This document shows, piece after piece, positions 1 to 5,724 of a DNA stretch of 8,474 nt (positions are counted from its first letter, which is position 1; the number at the start of each line of letters is the position of its first letter). The position numbers and the translations under genes are program-made. The notes beneath the pieces were generated by a model. It saw only the letters and a program-made list of their open reading frames with translations, had not been told where the DNA came from and searched no databases. Source of the DNA: Spirochaetia bacterium (lineage in GTDB: Bacteria; Spirochaetota; Leptospirae; Leptospirales; Leptonemataceae); NCBI GenBank assembly GCA_016195395.1, contig JACPZR010000420.1, positions 1 through 8,474 on the forward strand, in the 5' to 3' direction.

Positions 1-437
1 AGTTTGTTTCTGATGCGCCCGTAAAACGGAAAGAAGCTCACATAACGTTCGCGCTCGGTATCGCCGCGGCCCCATGCAAAGAGCGGGGTCAAGAGAAGGT
101 CTGTGTCGTCGTCCGTGTCCGTGTGCGCACGGTCATCGCCGCTGAAGAAATAGAAGAGACTCCATCGGCTCCACTGGTTTGTGCCGTGGGAATAATAAAT
201 CGGATAGAGAATACTCGTGAAGGTGTATGCCTTTTCATCGTTACGATACGAGCTGTAGATGGGTATGATGGGCCGGATTACAAACTCACGCTGCCCGGGG
301 GCCGTGGTGCTTTCAAACAGGAACAGGAACTGCCAGTAAGATCGCTGCGTTTCTCCTTCTACCGTGGTGGGGAGTTTCGCAAACAATGGGACGGGCAGAA
401 TGATGCACAAAAAAACCAGACGTCTGAGTGTGGACAA
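1..437 (-). CDS. Exported aromatic-rich protein of leptospiral type, N-terminal part (cut by window edge)
   Basis: About 145 codons of an open frame start at TTG (435-437) and run off the left edge. The start is chosen because an in-frame TAA lies a few codons upstream, and a purine-rich AAGGAAAAGGA ribosome-binding site sits about 9 bases before the TTG. The protein opens with a clear signal peptide: MSTLRRL, a hydrophobic core VFLCIILPVPL, and a likely cleavage after LFA at residue 20. The mature part is rich in Tyr, Phe and Trp, with short alternating strand-like stretches (IIPIYSSY, ILYPIYY, LFYFFSG, TPLFAWGRG, FFPFYGR). Repeated 'FPFYG' segments like these are typical of leptospiral envelope proteins; the family labelled LA_1737 is my best recollection, not a search result. 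The likely location is periplasm or outer membrane, and the function is unknown. It diverges from the carboxyltransferase gene. Confidence is good that the gene is real, moderate for the family. Confidence 0.72.
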   Translation of the reverse strand, partial: MSTLRRLVFLCIILPVPLFAKLPTTVEGETQRSYWQFLFLFESTTAPGQREFVIRPIIPIYSSYRNDEKAYTFTSILYPIYYSHGTNQWSRWSLFYFFSGDDRAHTDTDDDTDLLLTPLFAWGRGDTERERYVSFFPFYGRIRNK

Positions 438-592
438 TGGATGTGTTCCTTTTCCTTAGCCGCTGTACCTGATCGAAATCCCATCGCCCTGACCTGACGC
501 CGGCGAATAAGCGCGTTGCAGGCTCTTTTTTTCTCGACGCCTCGACCTCTCAACACAAAATTAGCGTCTGGTACAGACAAGTGGAATCGACG
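438..592. promoter_or_regulatory. Divergent control region with a short palindrome before the carboxyltransferase gene
   Basis: This gap separates the left-edge exported gene (minus) from the carboxyltransferase gene (plus), so both promoters should lie here. I could not assign convincing -35/-10 pairs on either strand. The clearest structure is a perfect inverted repeat, GTCTG-GTA-CAGAC (566-578), ending 14 bases before the preferred ATG at 593. It could be an operator or a small leader hairpin. A CTCGAC direct repeat lies nearby at about 534-546. Confidence 0.35.
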
Positions 593-2257
593 ATGGTAGA
601 AACCGAAACTAATCCGCCCGCTCCGTTGCGGCTGGAGAACCCGCTCCGGGCAGCCAAGCCGCCGCGGCCGGCTCCCGCCAACGGGTATGAGGCTGCGGAC
701 CAACTGGGTGAAGACCTCCTGGCCAAACCATTGATTGGCGGCGGGCCGTCGCGGATCATGGTCCAGCACTCCAAGGGTCGGATGACGGTTTTTGAACGCA
801 TCCAGATCCTTACCAGCGAACAACCCAACCTGCTCTTTCAAAACTGGGGTCCGCATTTGGACGGAGCCGGCCTCGTTACCGGAATTCTTAAGATTGGAAA
901 CCGCGACGTGGCCCTCTACGGCCATGACTTCACAAACCGCGCGGGCTCCATGGACGCCACCAACGGCGGAAAACTCGCGCGGCTGATCTACATGGCGGCG
1001 GAGCACGGTATTCCGCTGATCGGCATGAACGACTCCGCCGGCGCTTTTGTGCCCGCCGGTGTGGGCGGCCTTGACGGCTACTCTGAGGCCTTCTGCGCCC
1101 TCCGGAAGATTTCCGGGCGCGTTCCCAGCATTATGCTGATGTTCGGCTACAATGCGGGAGGCGGGTCGTATCTTCCACGCCAGGGTTCCTTCATGATCCA
1201 GTCGGAAGGAACGTTCTTTGGCCTGACCGGTCCCGGCGTTGTCAAAGACGTCCTTGGTGAAAACGTGACGGCAGATGAGCTGGGCGGACCCAAAGTACAC
1301 GAAAAAAGCGGGGTTGTGGACATCGTCGCTCCGGACGAGTTGGGCGCGCTTCGCAAGGCTCTGCGCCTCTTAAGCTATCTGCCGGACAACAACCAGAGCA
1401 TGGCTCCGTTTCATGCCACAAATGACCCCATCGACCGGACAACGTTTGAGGAAGATATCCTCCTCCGGAAAACCTTCACAGCGCCCACAGGCTTCAATAC
1501 GCCGTTCGACATCACGCTCCTGATTCAGCAGATCTGCGATCACGGAGAGTACATGGAACTGCAGTCAGGCCGCGCGCGGAACTTGATCACATGCTTTGGC
1601 CGTGTGGGCGGACACGTGGTGGGCTTCCTTGCGAACAACTCCGCGGTGGCCAGCGGTCAGATCGACATTCACGCCGCCTATAAGGGCGCGCGTTTCATCC
1701 GCTTCTGCAATCTCTACAACATTCCGGTGATCTTCCTGGAAGACACAACGGGCTTTCTTCCGGGCCGTGAACAGGAAGCGGGCGGGATTGTGCAGGCGGG
1801 CCGGGCTCTGTTGGATTCCATCATTGACCTCCGTGTGCCGCGCCTCCTTCTGATTGTGCGGAACGCGTTCGGCGGCGCATACGCAACGTGGAACTCGTAT
1901 CACGTTGGAGCGGACATGGTGTTTGCCTTCCCGGCGGCCCGCGTGGCCGTGATGGGACCGGCCGGAAAGGAATTCGTCTACAAAGATGAGATGTCAAAAG
2001 CCCGCGCAAAATTCAACAAGATGATGAAAGAAGGCAAAGTGGAAGAAGCCAAGCGCGAACTCAACCAGACGATGGCAGACCTTTCCGCGCGCTACGAGAA
2101 GGACCTGATGAATCCCAAAGAAGCCTTGTCTCTGGGTTCCATTTCGCGGATCGTCATGCCGGGCCACAGCCGCCATGTTCTGGGAGAGAACCTTCTCTAC
2201 CTTATCCGTCACTATAAGGCCGGCCCGCTTTCCGAACCACAGCGCGAGTTCCACTAG
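593..2257 (+). CDS. Acyl-CoA carboxylase beta subunit (carboxyltransferase; propionyl-CoA carboxylase-like)
   Basis: A 554-residue carboxyltransferase of the biotin-dependent acyl-CoA carboxylase family, a cytoplasmic enzyme that moves CO2 from carboxybiotin to an acyl-CoA. The usual two crotonase-like halves are present. The N-half has GGGPSRI (49-55), [11 protein letters not shown] (60-70) and the oxyanion segment [18 protein letters not shown] (146-163). The C-half has [12 protein letters not shown] and [10 protein letters not shown], the counterparts of FLPG..QE.GGI and AYGGAY in propionyl-CoA carboxylase beta. Length is near the family norm (about 510-560), with a Pro/Ala-rich N-terminal extension of about 35 residues. 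I prefer the ATG at 593 because AGTGGA lies about 7 bases upstream; the GTG at 581 adds four residues and lacks a ribosome-binding site. No biotin carboxylase or biotin carrier gene adjoins it, so the alpha subunit must be elsewhere. The substrate (propionyl-, acetyl-, methylcrotonyl- or another CoA) cannot be settled from sequence, so no symbol is given. Confidence 0.9.
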   Translation: MVETETNPPAPLRLENPLRAAKPPRPAPANGYEAADQLGEDLLAKPLIGGGPSRIMVQHSKGRMTVFERIQILTSEQPNLLFQNWGPHLDGAGLVTGILKIGNRDVALYGHDFTNRAGSMDATNGGKLARLIYMAAEHGIPLIGMNDSAGAFVPAGVGGLDGYSEAFCALRKISGRVPSIMLMFGYNAGGGSYLPRQGSFMIQSEGTFFGLTGPGVVKDVLGENVTADELGGPKVHEKSGVVDIVAPDELGALRKALRLLSYLPDNNQSMAPFHATNDPIDRTTFEEDILLRKTFTAPTGFNTPFDITLLIQQICDHGEYMELQSGRARNLITCFGRVGGHVVGFLANNSAVASGQIDIHAAYKGARFIRFCNLYNIPVIFLEDTTGFLPGREQEAGGIVQAGRALLDSIIDLRVPRLLLIVRNAFGGAYATWNSYHVGADMVFAFPAARVAVMGPAGKEFVYKDEMSKARAKFNKMMKEGKVEEAKRELNQTMADLSARYEKDLMNPKEALSLGSISRIVMPGHSRHVLGENLLYLIRHYKAGPLSEPQREFH

Positions 2258-2293
2258 AGTTTGCGCGCCTTCGCTTTTTTTTGCGAAAATTAC

Positions 2294-2326
2294 TTGCGGA
2301 GTCGGCATCGTACGTTATGATGTACG
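2294..2326 (+). promoter_or_regulatory. Sigma70-type promoter of the hemerythrin gene, with an inverted repeat around the -10
   Basis: TTGCGG (2294-2299), a 16-base spacer and TATGAT (2316-2321) make a good promoter, placing the transcript start near 2328 and giving a leader of about 23 bases. The -10 lies inside the loop of an inverted repeat, CGTAC (2309-2313) and GTACG (2322-2326), which could be a repressor site. The AAGGA at 2342-2346 is the ribosome-binding site, 4 bases before the ATG. Confidence 0.5.
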
Positions 2327-2350
2327 GACGGCTGTAACCGTAAGGAACGA

Positions 2351-2752
2351 ATGCACCTCGTTTGGCAGGATTCCATGAGCGTGAAGATCGACTCGATCGA
2401 CGAGCAGCACAAAGAGCTGATCGAAGTGATCAACGAGGCGCTCCAAGCAGTGATCAGCCGAAAGGAGACCTCGGCGATTCTTGCGGCTTTTGAGAAGATC
2501 GGCGCCTTCGCAGAGAAACATTTCGCCTACGAAGAGAAACTGTTCACCGCCTTCCGTTACGATCAGAAAGAAGCGCATATGGCGGAACATGGACGGCTCC
2601 GGCAGGGCATCCGTGATATTTCTGCGCGCCTTCTCGAAGGTAGAGCCTCCACGCCCGAAATACTTGGCTTCCTCCGGGGCTGGCTTGTGAATCACATCCT
2701 GAACGCAGACGTAAAATATTCAGAATTTCTGCGCGGCCACGGCATCACCTGA
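2351..2752 (+). CDS. Bacteriohemerythrin (single-domain, O2-binding di-iron protein)
   Basis: A 133-residue single-domain hemerythrin, the normal length for bacterial forms. It folds as a four-helix bundle that binds O2 reversibly at a mu-oxo di-iron site, and acts in the cytoplasm in oxygen storage, delivery or sensing. All seven ligands can be read in family spacing: H20 (IDEQHKEL), H57 and E61 (HFAYEE), H76 and H80 (HMAEH), H115 and D120 (HILNAD), with the N-terminal W5 also conserved. No second domain (methyl-accepting or GGDEF) is attached, so this is a free carrier rather than a chemoreceptor. It has its own promoter and a good ribosome-binding site, and stands alone between the carboxyltransferase gene and the convergent outer-membrane gene. 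The odd point is Q72 where a Pro usually follows the Tyr. The family call is very secure; the physiological role is inferred. Confidence 0.95.
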   Translation: MHLVWQDSMSVKIDSIDEQHKELIEVINEALQAVISRKETSAILAAFEKIGAFAEKHFAYEEKLFTAFRYDQKEAHMAEHGRLRQGIRDISARLLEGRASTPEILGFLRGWLVNHILNADVKYSEFLRGHGIT

Positions 2753-2785
2753 ACGTGGCCCGGGCGGATAAGGGGCCCGGCATGT
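2753..2785. repeat. GC-rich hairpin in a convergent gap, copy 1 of a shared 13-base motif
   Basis: The gap between the convergent hemerythrin and outer-membrane genes holds GGCCCGGGCGGAT (2757-2769), identical to 4872-4884. It can fold as an outer stem ACGTG/CATGT (one G-U), an inner stem GCCC/GGGC and a 3' bulge. An alternative is CCGGGC (2760-2765) with GCCCGG (2775-2780). No T-run follows on either strand, so it is not a standard intrinsic terminator; it may stop or buffer converging transcription. Confidence 0.45.
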
Positions 2786-2819
2786 CGGACTGCAATGATG
2801 ATCGAGTCCTGTGAGCGGT

Positions 2820-3623
2820 TTAATAAAACAATGTGGCGCGCAGAATCAGGCCGGCATCAAATTCGCGCTCTTTTGAAACGGTGTAAGGCACTCCCACTCC
2901 CAGAAGAACGCCGCCAAGTGTTACGTTCACTCCCGGCGTGAGGACAGTCGTGTTGAGGCGGGCGCTGTGCGGATCGTAGCGCATCTTGCGCTCCAGCTCG
3001 AGTACCGGATGCACGGAACCCAGGTCAACACCCATCACAAAGTCCACGAGCCACGTCCGTTTAAAGGGCCGGTTAGCTTCTTCTCGAAAACTGCTGGTGC
3101 TTTCGGTATTGTATCGGACCTGAAAGAGCCCGGACAGGGCGCCGACTCTGACGCCGGGAGCAACATAGGCTTCCAGATCGCCCACATGCCTGTCTCCAAT
3201 GTTCAGTCGTTCGTTCCCTGATGCAAAGCGCGCCGTCACTCCGCCGGCCACCAACCAGTCGTCCTCGGTCCACATCCCGCGCACACCCACGGGAATCATG
3301 TCTATGTGCGAACGTGTCATCATGTTGGTATCCCAGCGCTTGGTATAGGGCAGAGCACCAAAGAGCGACAGGTTTTCATTGAAGGCATATTCAAGGCCGC
3401 CTTCCGCGGTCCGGGTGCGCGTAAAGAGCCGGGGTTCATTCAGGTCCTCGTTCGCAAGGGACACCCAGGCCCGACTCCGCGGTTCCACGATCAGAGCCGT
3501 AAACGGTTCCGGCCAGTGCTCGGGCGTCTCCGCCTGAAGCTTTCCCGCAAATAAGACGCCGGCGGCGCAGAAAACCAAAGCGCCCACGCGGCAGTGGCTT
3601 GGGAATCGAAGGACAAGAAACAC
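2820..3623 (-). CDS. Putative outer-membrane beta-barrel protein, function unknown
   Basis: A protein of about 267 residues with a signal peptide (MFLVLRFPSHCR, hydrophobic VGALVFCAAGVLFAG, cleavage after KLQA) and a mature part of alternating short strands (SLFGALPY, DWLVAGGVTARF, LEAYVAPGVRVG, GLFQVRY, GVLLGVGVPYTV). It ends in an aromatic residue (RATLFY), as outer-membrane barrels often do. That pattern supports a small barrel or porin-like protein; I do not recognise a named family. The frame stays open upstream to ATG codons at 3713 and 3728, but those would put over 35 residues, mostly Arg-rich, in front of the signal peptide. A -10-like TATAAC at 3714-3719 (minus) would also start the RNA near 3707. 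I therefore prefer the GTG at 3623, with TTG at 3656 as the alternative; neither has a strong ribosome-binding site. It diverges from the photoactivated cyclase and converges on the hemerythrin. Confidence 0.7.
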   Translation of the reverse strand: MFLVLRFPSHCRVGALVFCAAGVLFAGKLQAETPEHWPEPFTALIVEPRSRAWVSLANEDLNEPRLFTRTRTAEGGLEYAFNENLSLFGALPYTKRWDTNMMTRSHIDMIPVGVRGMWTEDDWLVAGGVTARFASGNERLNIGDRHVGDLEAYVAPGVRVGALSGLFQVRYNTESTSSFREEANRPFKRTWLVDFVMGVDLGSVHPVLELERKMRYDPHSARLNTTVLTPGVNVTLGGVLLGVGVPYTVSKEREFDAGLILRATLFY

Positions 3624-3706
3624 AGGCCTATCTGCCTTTGGAGTCGCCCTTGTCAATCGATGACGAAAAGACCTGATGGAGCGGCAGGGGCGGGCACTGC
3701 GTTTTT

Positions 3707-3763
3707 GTCGCATGTTATATAAAAACATTTGACATTCGCTATTCCCGCTGCTTTCTTGGGTTC
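3707..3763. promoter_or_regulatory. Divergent promoter region between the outer-membrane gene and the photoactivated cyclase
   Basis: Minus strand: TAGCGA (3741-3736), a 16-base spacer and TATAAC (3719-3714) form a fair promoter for the outer-membrane gene. Plus strand: a perfect TTGACA (3729-3734) with a weak TTTCTT (3752-3757) 17 bases on would start the cyclase RNA at about its own ATG. The two elements interleave. An inverted repeat ATGTT (3712-3716)/AACAT (3724-3728) overlaps the minus -10 and abuts the plus -35, so one bound protein could affect both genes. Confidence 0.4.
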
Positions 3764-4825
3764 ATGAAACGGCTCACCTATATCAGCGAATTCACACAGA
3801 ATTTATCCAAAGAAGAAATACAGGCCATCGGCGACGTGTCGGTGAAAAACAACCAGCGGGACCAGCTGACCGGGGCCCTCCTTGTGTTTGACCGAAAGTT
3901 CTTTCAGATTCTCGAGGGGCCGGAAAGTGCCATCGATATCACCTACAAGCGGATTCTAGGGGATCCCCGGCATGCGAATGTCCGCTGCCTTGAGGTGGAG
4001 AACAACATCAGCGGGCGACGGTTCCCGGACTGGGGGATGAAAGTGGTCCAGCTGGACGAAACCACCGAAGCCCTCTTTGCGCCGATCAAGAGTATCCTTG
4101 CCACAATGTCCCGGTCGCATCATATTCTCGAGGTCTATACGCAGCCGGAGATTCTCTCCATGATGCAGAACGGCATTGACCCTATGGAAGTTCCGCTGGC
4201 TGCGGGATCAAAGACGATGATCTTCAGCGATGTGGCGTCATTCACAACCATCAGCGAGCGTATTAAGACGGGCCACGTGAACGATCTCCTGAACATCTAT
4301 TTTGACGCCGCCAATAAGAGCATCCAGCGCCACGGCGGTCACATGAACAAGTTTACGGGCGACGGGTTTCTGGCCTACTTTGACGACGGGCACGAAACAG
4401 AAGCGTTATCCGCATGTGTTGAATTTCTCTCCTCCGTGAAGGAAATCAGAGAAAAAGCTTCCGCTTCGAGCGTCGAGCGGCTTCTTTTTGCAGGCGTTGG
4501 CGCGGCCCGCGGACCGGTAGTGCTCGGGAACTTTGGGTCGAGCATCAAGAAGGAATTCACCGTTCACGGTGAAGCGGTAAACACAGCGGCGAGACTTGAG
4601 TCGTTCACGCGGAAGATCGACAGCTACCTGGCCCTGTCGGAAAGATTTGCCACGAAGGTGAAGAGCCAGTGGCCGGTAAAAGCAGTAGCACGGTACAAAC
4701 CCAAAGGCAAAGAAGAAGTTCTGAGGGTCTACACTGTGAATCACGCATCGGTCCAGAAAGAATTCTCCGGTCCCATTGCAGCGGAAGTGGCTCTGCGCAT
4801 CTCGGCAAATCCAGCTCTCCGATAG
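3764..4825 (+). CDS. Blue-light-activated adenylyl cyclase (BLUF + class III cyclase), PAC family
   Basis: A 353-residue fusion of an N-terminal BLUF photoreceptor (about 1-95, flavin-binding) and a C-terminal class III nucleotide cyclase (about 145-330), joined by a short helical linker. This is the build and length of Beggiatoa bPAC, which makes cAMP from ATP in blue light; the match from memory is close throughout, for example EEIQ.IG..S.KNNQRD. BLUF residues are present: Y6, N30 and Q48 around the flavin, plus W90 and M92. The cyclase has both metal-binding aspartates (D156 in FSDVASF, D200 in FTGDG), the adenine-selecting K196 and T266, and N273 and R277 of the transition-state motif, so it should be an active adenylyl cyclase. 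E264 stands where bPAC has D265. PACs called LiPAC and TpPAC are known from Leptonema illini and Turneriella parva, and this is probably one of these or a close relative. The ATG at 3764 has only a weak GGG 3 bases upstream. No transmembrane segment is seen, so it should be soluble and act as a homodimer. Confidence 0.93.
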   Translation: MKRLTYISEFTQNLSKEEIQAIGDVSVKNNQRDQLTGALLVFDRKFFQILEGPESAIDITYKRILGDPRHANVRCLEVENNISGRRFPDWGMKVVQLDETTEALFAPIKSILATMSRSHHILEVYTQPEILSMMQNGIDPMEVPLAAGSKTMIFSDVASFTTISERIKTGHVNDLLNIYFDAANKSIQRHGGHMNKFTGDGFLAYFDDGHETEALSACVEFLSSVKEIREKASASSVERLLFAGVGAARGPVVLGNFGSSIKKEFTVHGEAVNTAARLESFTRKIDSYLALSERFATKVKSQWPVKAVARYKPKGKEEVLRVYTVNHASVQKEFSGPIAAEVALRISANPALR

Positions 4826-4867
4826 CGGCAAGACCGGCGCCGGCGCTGCGGCGGACTCACGCTGTCA

Positions 4868-4906
4868 GTGCGGCCCGGGCGGATGGAACCGCACGGGCCC
4901 ACGCAC
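4868..4906. repeat. GC-rich hairpin in a convergent gap, copy 2 of the shared 13-base motif
   Basis: Between the convergent cyclase and crotonase genes, GGCCCGGGCGGAT (4872-4884) repeats the motif at 2757-2769. The strand folds as an outer stem GTGCG (4868-4872)/CGCAC (4902-4906), a 3' bulge CCA, an inner stem GCCCG (4873-4877)/CGGGC (4894-4898) and a 16-base loop. The right arm touches the crotonase stop codon. There is no T-run, so factor-independent termination is doubtful. Confidence 0.45.
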
Positions 4907-5676
4907 TAGCGGTTCTTGCCCGCTATATTCTGCATAGCGCGTTCAAACACAGGAAGCTTCACCAAGTCTCCCGCCTGCCGCAGGTCCTCGGGTTCATCGC
5001 GCTCAATTTCGCGGAGAAGGACGCTCCGGTAGAGCGCGCGCGTGGGAAGATACGAATCCTGTTCCAGTCGGAAGATTTGGTCCAGTCGCTTCAGGCATTT
5101 TGATCTCAGTTCTTCCGGTGTTTCTGCGAGGTCATCCACGAGACCCACGGCCTTGGCTTCATCCGGCTTGAGCGCATTGCCTTCAAGGAGAGTCCGCACC
5201 GCGTGCGGAGCAACGACTTTGTGCATGCCGTGCAGATACACAACGGGAAGTGGAAGACCAATCGCGAGTTCAGAAAAGCCAATGCGTCCCGCTGTTGTGA
5301 GCATGAAACGGTAGTCCGCAGCCAGTGCAATGACAGCCCCGCCCGCCATGGTGTAGCCGTTGAGTTCCGCCACCCAAGGTTTCTTGACCTGCACCAAGCG
5401 GCCGAACGCGCGGATCATCTCTTCTACGGTTTCTTTCCTGAGGGCGGGCGGACTTTCGAGAAGCGTTTTTCCATCCAAGCCGTTGGAAAAGAACTTGGGG
5501 TGAGTGGAGCTGACGAGAATCCCGTCAGATTTTTCCGCCAACTCATTCATGAGAGAAACAAATTCGCGGAGCATGGCAAGCGTCAGCGTATTGTTGGGCG
5601 GGAGCGCTTCGATGGCCAGGATGCTTACCACCCCGTTCTTGCGGGTTTCAGTAGTGACTTTAAAATGATCAGACAT
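4906..5676 (-). CDS. Enoyl-CoA hydratase/isomerase family protein (crotonase fold)
   Basis: A 256-residue crotonase-superfamily enzyme of typical length (about 250-270), cytoplasmic and acting on acyl-CoA thioesters. The oxyanion hole is formed by the FFSNGLDG segment (62-69) and the NGYTMAGG loop (106-113). The one acidic residue in a catalytic position is E136 in GFSELAIGLP. That single-Glu arrangement resembles delta3,delta2-enoyl-CoA isomerases (GLNE..LGI) more than the classical hydratase, which uses two glutamates, so an isomerase role in unsaturated fatty-acid oxidation is my preferred but unproven reading. The ATG at 5676 has an excellent AAGGTG ribosome-binding site 4 bases upstream. 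The gene follows glgX on the same strand after 43 bases, but a terminator-like hairpin with six Ts lies between, so it is probably not simply co-transcribed. It converges on the cyclase gene. The superfamily is secure; the exact reaction is not. Confidence 0.88.
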   Translation of the reverse strand: MSDHFKVTTETRKNGVVSILAIEALPPNNTLTLAMLREFVSLMNELAEKSDGILVSSTHPKFFSNGLDGKTLLESPPALRKETVEEMIRAFGRLVQVKKPWVAELNGYTMAGGAVIALAADYRFMLTTAGRIGFSELAIGLPLPVVYLHGMHKVVAPHAVRTLLEGNALKPDEAKAVGLVDDLAETPEELRSKCLKRLDQIFRLEQDSYLPTRALYRSVLLREIERDEPEDLRQAGDLVKLPVFERAMQNIAGKNR

Positions 5677-5686
5677 GGTTCACCTT

Positions 5687-5724
5687 AAAAAACCGACCAG
5701 CGAAACCGGCGTCTGCCGGTCAGT
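5687..5724 (-). terminator. Intrinsic terminator after glgX (upstream of the crotonase gene)
   Basis: Read on the minus strand, ACTGACC (5724-5718) pairs with GGTCGGT (5698-5692) with one G-U, and a run of six Ts (5692-5687) follows. Inside lies a competing perfect hairpin, ACCGGC-AGAC-GCCGGT (5720-5705). The upstream arm overlaps the glgX stop codon (5722-5720). The T-run leads directly into AAGGTG, the crotonase ribosome-binding site, so readthrough would translate the next gene. It may be a terminator or an attenuator. Confidence 0.6.

Noticed and set aside
123..497. A 124-codon plus-strand frame at the left edge
   Set aside because: It is antisense to the exported-protein gene, which has a signal peptide and a good ribosome-binding site; this frame has neither.
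359..1300. A 313-codon open frame on the minus strand across the carboxyltransferase start
   Set aside because: Its translation is Arg/His/Cys-rich with no domain, and it is antisense to a clear carboxyltransferase gene; it is a shadow frame.
2265..2290. TTCGC-T8-GCGAA after the carboxyltransferase gene as a terminator
   Set aside because: The stem is only 5 bp and the Ts are in the loop, not after the stem, so it does not look like an intrinsic terminator.
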